Shown here piece after piece: positions 13,306 through 15,688 of a stretch of 15,688 nucleotides of DNA. Position numbers and translations under genes: made by a program. Under the pieces are notes generated by a model that saw only the letters and a program-made list of their open reading frames with translations, made no database searches and had not been told where the DNA came from. The stretch lies in NCBI GenBank assembly GCA_020433835.1, contig JAGRBY010000103.1, forward strand, positions 1 to 15,688. Reading direction: 5' to 3'. The DNA comes from Anaerolineae bacterium (lineage in GTDB: Bacteria > Chloroflexota > Anaerolineae > 4572-78 > J111). Position 1 is the stretch's first letter; each line of letters opens with the position of its first letter.

Positions 13306-13851
13306 TTATAAAAACTTTGGCATAATTTCTTCGGGGATTTCTTTGAGGCGTGGGTTGGTTGCATCTCTGGGCGAAACGACAGGGTCATCAACCCCCCACG
13401 GCATGGCAATGTCGGGATCGTCCCAGGCTACGCCAAATTCATCACGACCAGTATAATAATTATCGACAATGTAAATCAATGTCGCATCACTAAGCGTAAC
13501 AAAACCGTGGGCTACGCCAACGGGAATAAAAATCCCCATCAAATTCTCGTCGCCCACATCAACGGTTTGGGTGCCCCCTTGTGTCGGCGAGCCAACCCGC
13601 ATATCATACAGCGCTGCCCGGATAGTACCGGAAGCCACGGTCCAATAATCAACCTGCTGAAAATGATAATGCAGCCCCCGCAGCACCCCGGCTTTTGATT
13701 TAGAACAGTTAGATTGAACTTTATCCCAGCTTCGTTGCGGGAACCACTCACGTCGGAAGGTTTCCATAAACCGTCCGCGATCGTCGCCAAAGGCATTGAA
13801 GGTTACAAGCTGAACCCCTTGGATTAAATTCGATTCTTTAATTTGTGGCAT
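13306..13851 (-). CDS. rfbC: RfbC/RmlC-like dTDP-4-dehydrorhamnose 3,5-epimerase family protein
   Basis: This cupin-fold sugar-nucleotide epimerase has 181 residues, matching RmlC length. The usual enzyme turns dTDP-4-keto-6-deoxyglucose into dTDP-4-keto-rhamnose for cell-surface polysaccharide. Features are DDRGRFMETFR (23-33), GVLRGLHYH (55-63, H61 as catalytic base), IPVGVAHGF (109-117), Y132/Y133 as candidate acid, and WDDPDIAMPW (143-152). The canonical K-L-V stretch after the catalytic His is replaced by D68-Y69-W70, with a three-residue shortening, so the product or substrate may differ from RmlC. Of two adjacent ATG codons, the second (13851) is preferred because AAGGAG is five bases from it and only two from the first. 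It has its own promoter, diverging from purB. No other rhamnose gene is in the window. Confidence 0.8.
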   Translation of the reverse strand: MPQIKESNLIQGVQLVTFNAFGDDRGRFMETFRREWFPQRSWDKVQSNCSKSKAGVLRGLHYHFQQVDYWTVASGTIRAALYDMRVGSPTQGGTQTVDVGDENLMGIFIPVGVAHGFVTLSDATLIYIVDNYYTGRDEFGVAWDDPDIAMPWGVDDPVVSPRDATNPRLKEIPEEIMPKFL

Positions 13852-13884
13852 CATGACTCCTTAGACGTAATGAATTGGTAGATT

Positions 13885-13917
13885 TTAATGAGTCTCTCCC
13901 ATTAAGTCCATTTTCAA
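13885..13917 (-). promoter_or_regulatory. Possible 10-codon leader peptide and hairpin in the rfbC 5' leader
   Basis: On the - strand AGGAGG (13932-13927) is followed, after nine bases, by TTG and an open frame that reads MKMDLMGETH then TAA at 13885. An 8-bp stem with one G-U pair (13885-13892 with 13898-13905, 5-base loop) covers the end of this frame. The arrangement sits between the rfbC promoter and its ribosome binding site. It may be a regulatory leader, but a frame this short can arise by chance. Confidence 0.35.
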
Positions 13918-13944
13918 GTGTGTTTTCCTCCTGAGCCACCCCCC

Positions 13945-13973
13945 ATTCTAGCAGGTTAGAGAAGGTCCGTCAA
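13945..13973 (-). promoter_or_regulatory. Promoter of rfbC
   Basis: On the - strand TTGACG (13973-13968) and TAGAAT (13950-13945) are 17 bases apart. Each matches 5 of 6 positions of the sigma-70-type consensus. Transcription would start near 13938, leaving a leader of about 87 bases. Confidence 0.7.
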
Positions 13974-13978
13974 TCACT

Positions 13979-14007
13979 TTGCTGGCCCTTAGGGGCTATG
14001 TTATACT
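13979..14007 (+). promoter_or_regulatory. Extended -10 promoter of purB (leaderless transcript)
   Basis: TATACT (14002-14007, 5 of 6) is preceded by TG at 13999-14000, an extended -10, with TTGCTG (13979-13984) 17 bases upstream of the -10. The expected first transcribed base is 14014, which is the A of the purB ATG. No ribosome binding site lies in front of that ATG. Confidence 0.7.
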
Positions 14008-14013
14008 GAACTT

Positions 14014-15447
14014 ATGAGTCAAGAATTTAACCACCAAACCTATCTTTCACCGTTCACCTGGCGCTACGGCTCGGCTGATATGCGCCACATTTGGAGCGAA
14101 GCCCACAAACGCCGTCTGTGGCGGCAGTTATGGGTGGCCATGGCCCAGGCCCAACAAGAAATTGGCCTGGTCGACCAAGCACAGGTCGATGATCTCCGCG
14201 CTCATATCGATCAGATTGATGTTGATCGCGCCCACGAAATTGAAGCTGAGATATTTCACGATCTCATGGCCGAAGTCAAAACCTTTGCTGAACAATGCAC
14301 CATTGGCGGCGGAATTATCCATCTGGGTGCCACCTCAATGGACATCGAGGACAATGCCGATGCTCTTCGCCTGCGTGAAAGCTTAGACCTGCTTCTGTCC
14401 AAACTCACAGCCCTTATGGCAGAGCTGGCAACGCAAATCGAGCGCTGGGCTGCAACCCCCATTATCGGCTTTACCCACTTACAACCCGCCGAACCAACCA
14501 CGTTGGGCTATCGTTTGGCTCAGTATGGCTTCGATCTACTAACTGATTTAACGGAACTGCGCCATGTGCAAGCCGGCATCCGAGGTAAAGGATTCAAAGG
14601 GGCGGTCGGAACCTCGGCCTCGTACGAGGAGCTGTTGGCCCCGGCTCTTGGTGCGACCCTGGAAGATAAGCCGGCCTGGACTGCCGCTCAATTGGAGGCC
14701 CAAATTATGGCCGCCATCGATTTAGAGCCGTTCCCGGTTGCTACCCAAACCTATCCGCGCAAACAAGATTGGTTGGTGCTCAACGCCTTAGCCGGTTTGG
14801 CCGGATCGCTTTACAAATTTGCGTTCGATTTGCGGCTGCTGCAAGCCCCCTCGCTGGGTGAATGGGGCGAACCGTTTGGCCGTCGTCAAGTCGGGTCCAG
14901 CGCCATGCCGTTCAAACGCAATCCGATTAACGCCGAAAATATCGACAGCCTGGCCCGCTTTGTTGCCACGCTGCCTCGCGTAGCGTGGGACAACGCCGCC
15001 CACTCGCTGTTAGAGCGCACGCTCGATGACTCGGCCAACCGCCGCGAAATTTTTCCGGCTGCTTTTTTGGCAACGGACGAAATTGTCCGCCGGGCCACAC
15101 GCCTTATCCGTGATCTGCGCATCGACGAAGCCGCTATGGCCCGTAATTTAGAAAAATATGGCACCTTCGCCGCCACCGAGCGGGTGATGATGACCGCCGC
15201 CAAACTGGGTGCCGACCGGCAAAAGATGCACGAAATCATCCGCGAGCACAGCATGGCCGCCTGGGCCGATTTGGCCGCCGGTCAACCCAATTCGCTGCCG
15301 GAGCGCCTCACCGCCGATGAGCGCCTCACGCGCTACCTCAGCCCAGAGCAGATTATTGAACTGCTCGATGCCGGTCACTACGTAGGCGATGCACCCACCC
15401 GGGCGGAATTCATCGCCAAAACGATTAGAGAGAACATCACCGGATGA
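14014..15447 (+). CDS. purB: Adenylosuccinate lyase
   Basis: PurB catalyses two fumarate-releasing steps of purine synthesis: SAICAR to AICAR and adenylosuccinate to AMP. The 477 residues cover the fumarase/aspartase superfamily fold. The N-terminal motif is LSPFTWRYGSADMRHIWSE (11-29), followed by HLGATSMDIEDNAD (103-116), THLQPAEPTTLG (154-165, H155 as likely acid) and GAVGTSASY (196-204). The signature loop is VGSSAMPFKRNP (293-304, S295/S296 as base). The family's C-terminal domain runs to the end. The start is at the expected homologous position, but there is no ribosome binding site; the promoter -10 lies only six bases upstream, so the mRNA is probably leaderless. It ends in a four-base ATGA overlap with a HAD hydrolase gene. 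It diverges from rfbC. Confidence 0.95.
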   Translation: MSQEFNHQTYLSPFTWRYGSADMRHIWSEAHKRRLWRQLWVAMAQAQQEIGLVDQAQVDDLRAHIDQIDVDRAHEIEAEIFHDLMAEVKTFAEQCTIGGGIIHLGATSMDIEDNADALRLRESLDLLLSKLTALMAELATQIERWAATPIIGFTHLQPAEPTTLGYRLAQYGFDLLTDLTELRHVQAGIRGKGFKGAVGTSASYEELLAPALGATLEDKPAWTAAQLEAQIMAAIDLEPFPVATQTYPRKQDWLVLNALAGLAGSLYKFAFDLRLLQAPSLGEWGEPFGRRQVGSSAMPFKRNPINAENIDSLARFVATLPRVAWDNAAHSLLERTLDDSANRREIFPAAFLATDEIVRRATRLIRDLRIDEAAMARNLEKYGTFAATERVMMTAAKLGADRQKMHEIIREHSMAAWADLAAGQPNSLPERLTADERLTRYLSPEQIIELLDAGHYVGDAPTRAEFIAKTIRENITG

Positions 15448-15688
15448 TCAAAGCCATCACCTTCGACTTTTGGCAAACCCTTTATCAAGGTCAAAAAATC
15501 GATTATGCCGAGCGCCTGCGCCGTCTCAAGGAGAAAGTTGAGCAAGGATACGGCACCACTTTTTCCCTGGAGCAGTTTCAGAACGCCGTTTATGTTGCCA
15601 GAGACGAATGGAGTCGGGCTTGGGAAGAGGATCATCGCACCCTCAACGCGGCTGAATGGTTAGACATTATGTTAGGTGAACTAGGTAT
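15444..15688 (+). CDS. HAD-superfamily hydrolase, N-terminal part (3' partial)
   Basis: This is the beginning of a haloacid dehalogenase-type hydrolase, 81 codons before the window edge. Motif I is FDFWQTLY (7-14): the nucleophile is D8, and the second Asp of the usual D-x-D-x-T phosphatase motif is Trp. This is seen in a branch of the dehalogenase-like HAD enzymes and makes D-x-D phosphatase chemistry less certain. Residues after 20 begin a helical cap (ERLRRLKEKVEQGYGTTFSL). The ATG overlaps the purB stop (ATGA), so translation is coupled. The remaining motifs are outside the window, and the substrate cannot be predicted. Confidence 0.8.
   Translation, partial: MIKAITFDFWQTLYQGQKIDYAERLRRLKEKVEQGYGTTFSLEQFQNAVYVARDEWSRAWEEDHRTLNAAEWLDIMLGELG

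Noticed and set aside
1..15688. Search by eye for tRNA or rRNA genes, CRISPR arrays, transposase genes, integrases and attachment sites
   Set aside because: None seen; repeats found are protein-level linkers, duplicated modules or local hairpins.

Overview
The window looks like a chromosomal segment from a Chloroflexota bacterium (Anaerolineae- or Caldilineae-like, probably uncultivated). This is inferred from the Glu/Ala/Thr/Met-rich low-complexity linkers of the solute-binding protein, the form of PurB, AT-rich spacers between genes of moderate GC, and consistent use of AGGAGG-type ribosome binding sites. It is a judgement from sequence style, not a database result. No tRNA, rRNA, CRISPR array, insertion sequence or integrase was seen.

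Region 1 (1-2909, + strand) is a polar amino acid ABC importer. It has a solute-binding protein cut by the left edge, a HisM-type permease and a GlnQ-type ATPase. The binding protein appears to be a fusion of a LivK-like receptor (only its C-terminal end is visible) and a complete SBP_bac_3 receptor, joined by an 8-residue repeat linker. A perfect 12-bp hairpin lies between the receptor and permease genes. A stand-alone PPP-type phosphatase (3029-4039) follows and ends at a bidirectional terminator.

Region 2 (4287-13045, all on the - strand) is a polyhydroxyalkanoate (PHA) storage locus. In transcription order it holds a phasin-like protein, a FabG-type reductase with an NAD-like cofactor site, two tandem CBS-pair proteins, a Trp-rich PhaE-like protein, PhaE, and class III synthase PhaC. 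After a strong terminator and a new promoter come an acetoacetyl-CoA reductase (PhaB-like, NADP-like site), a coiled-coil PhaE/phasin-like protein, an SCP-x-type thiolase and its DUF35 OB-fold partner. The inferred pathway is acetyl-CoA to acetoacetyl-CoA (thiolase plus DUF35), then (R)-3-hydroxybutyryl-CoA (reductase), then polymer (PhaEC), with phasin-like proteins coating the granule. The CBS proteins are candidate nucleotide sensors.

Region 3 (13306-15688) has rfbC (-) and purB (+) diverging from a compact back-to-back promoter pair. purB appears to be transcribed as a leaderless mRNA and overlaps a HAD hydrolase gene cut by the right edge. The rfbC leader carries a possible 10-codon leader peptide and hairpin.

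The most interesting points are the dual-receptor fusion, the Trp-rich module present three times in the PHA synthase operon, the thiolase/DUF35 pair (an arrangement known from archaea) with a degenerate zinc ribbon, the CBS pair inside a PHA locus, and the rfbC/purB promoter architecture.
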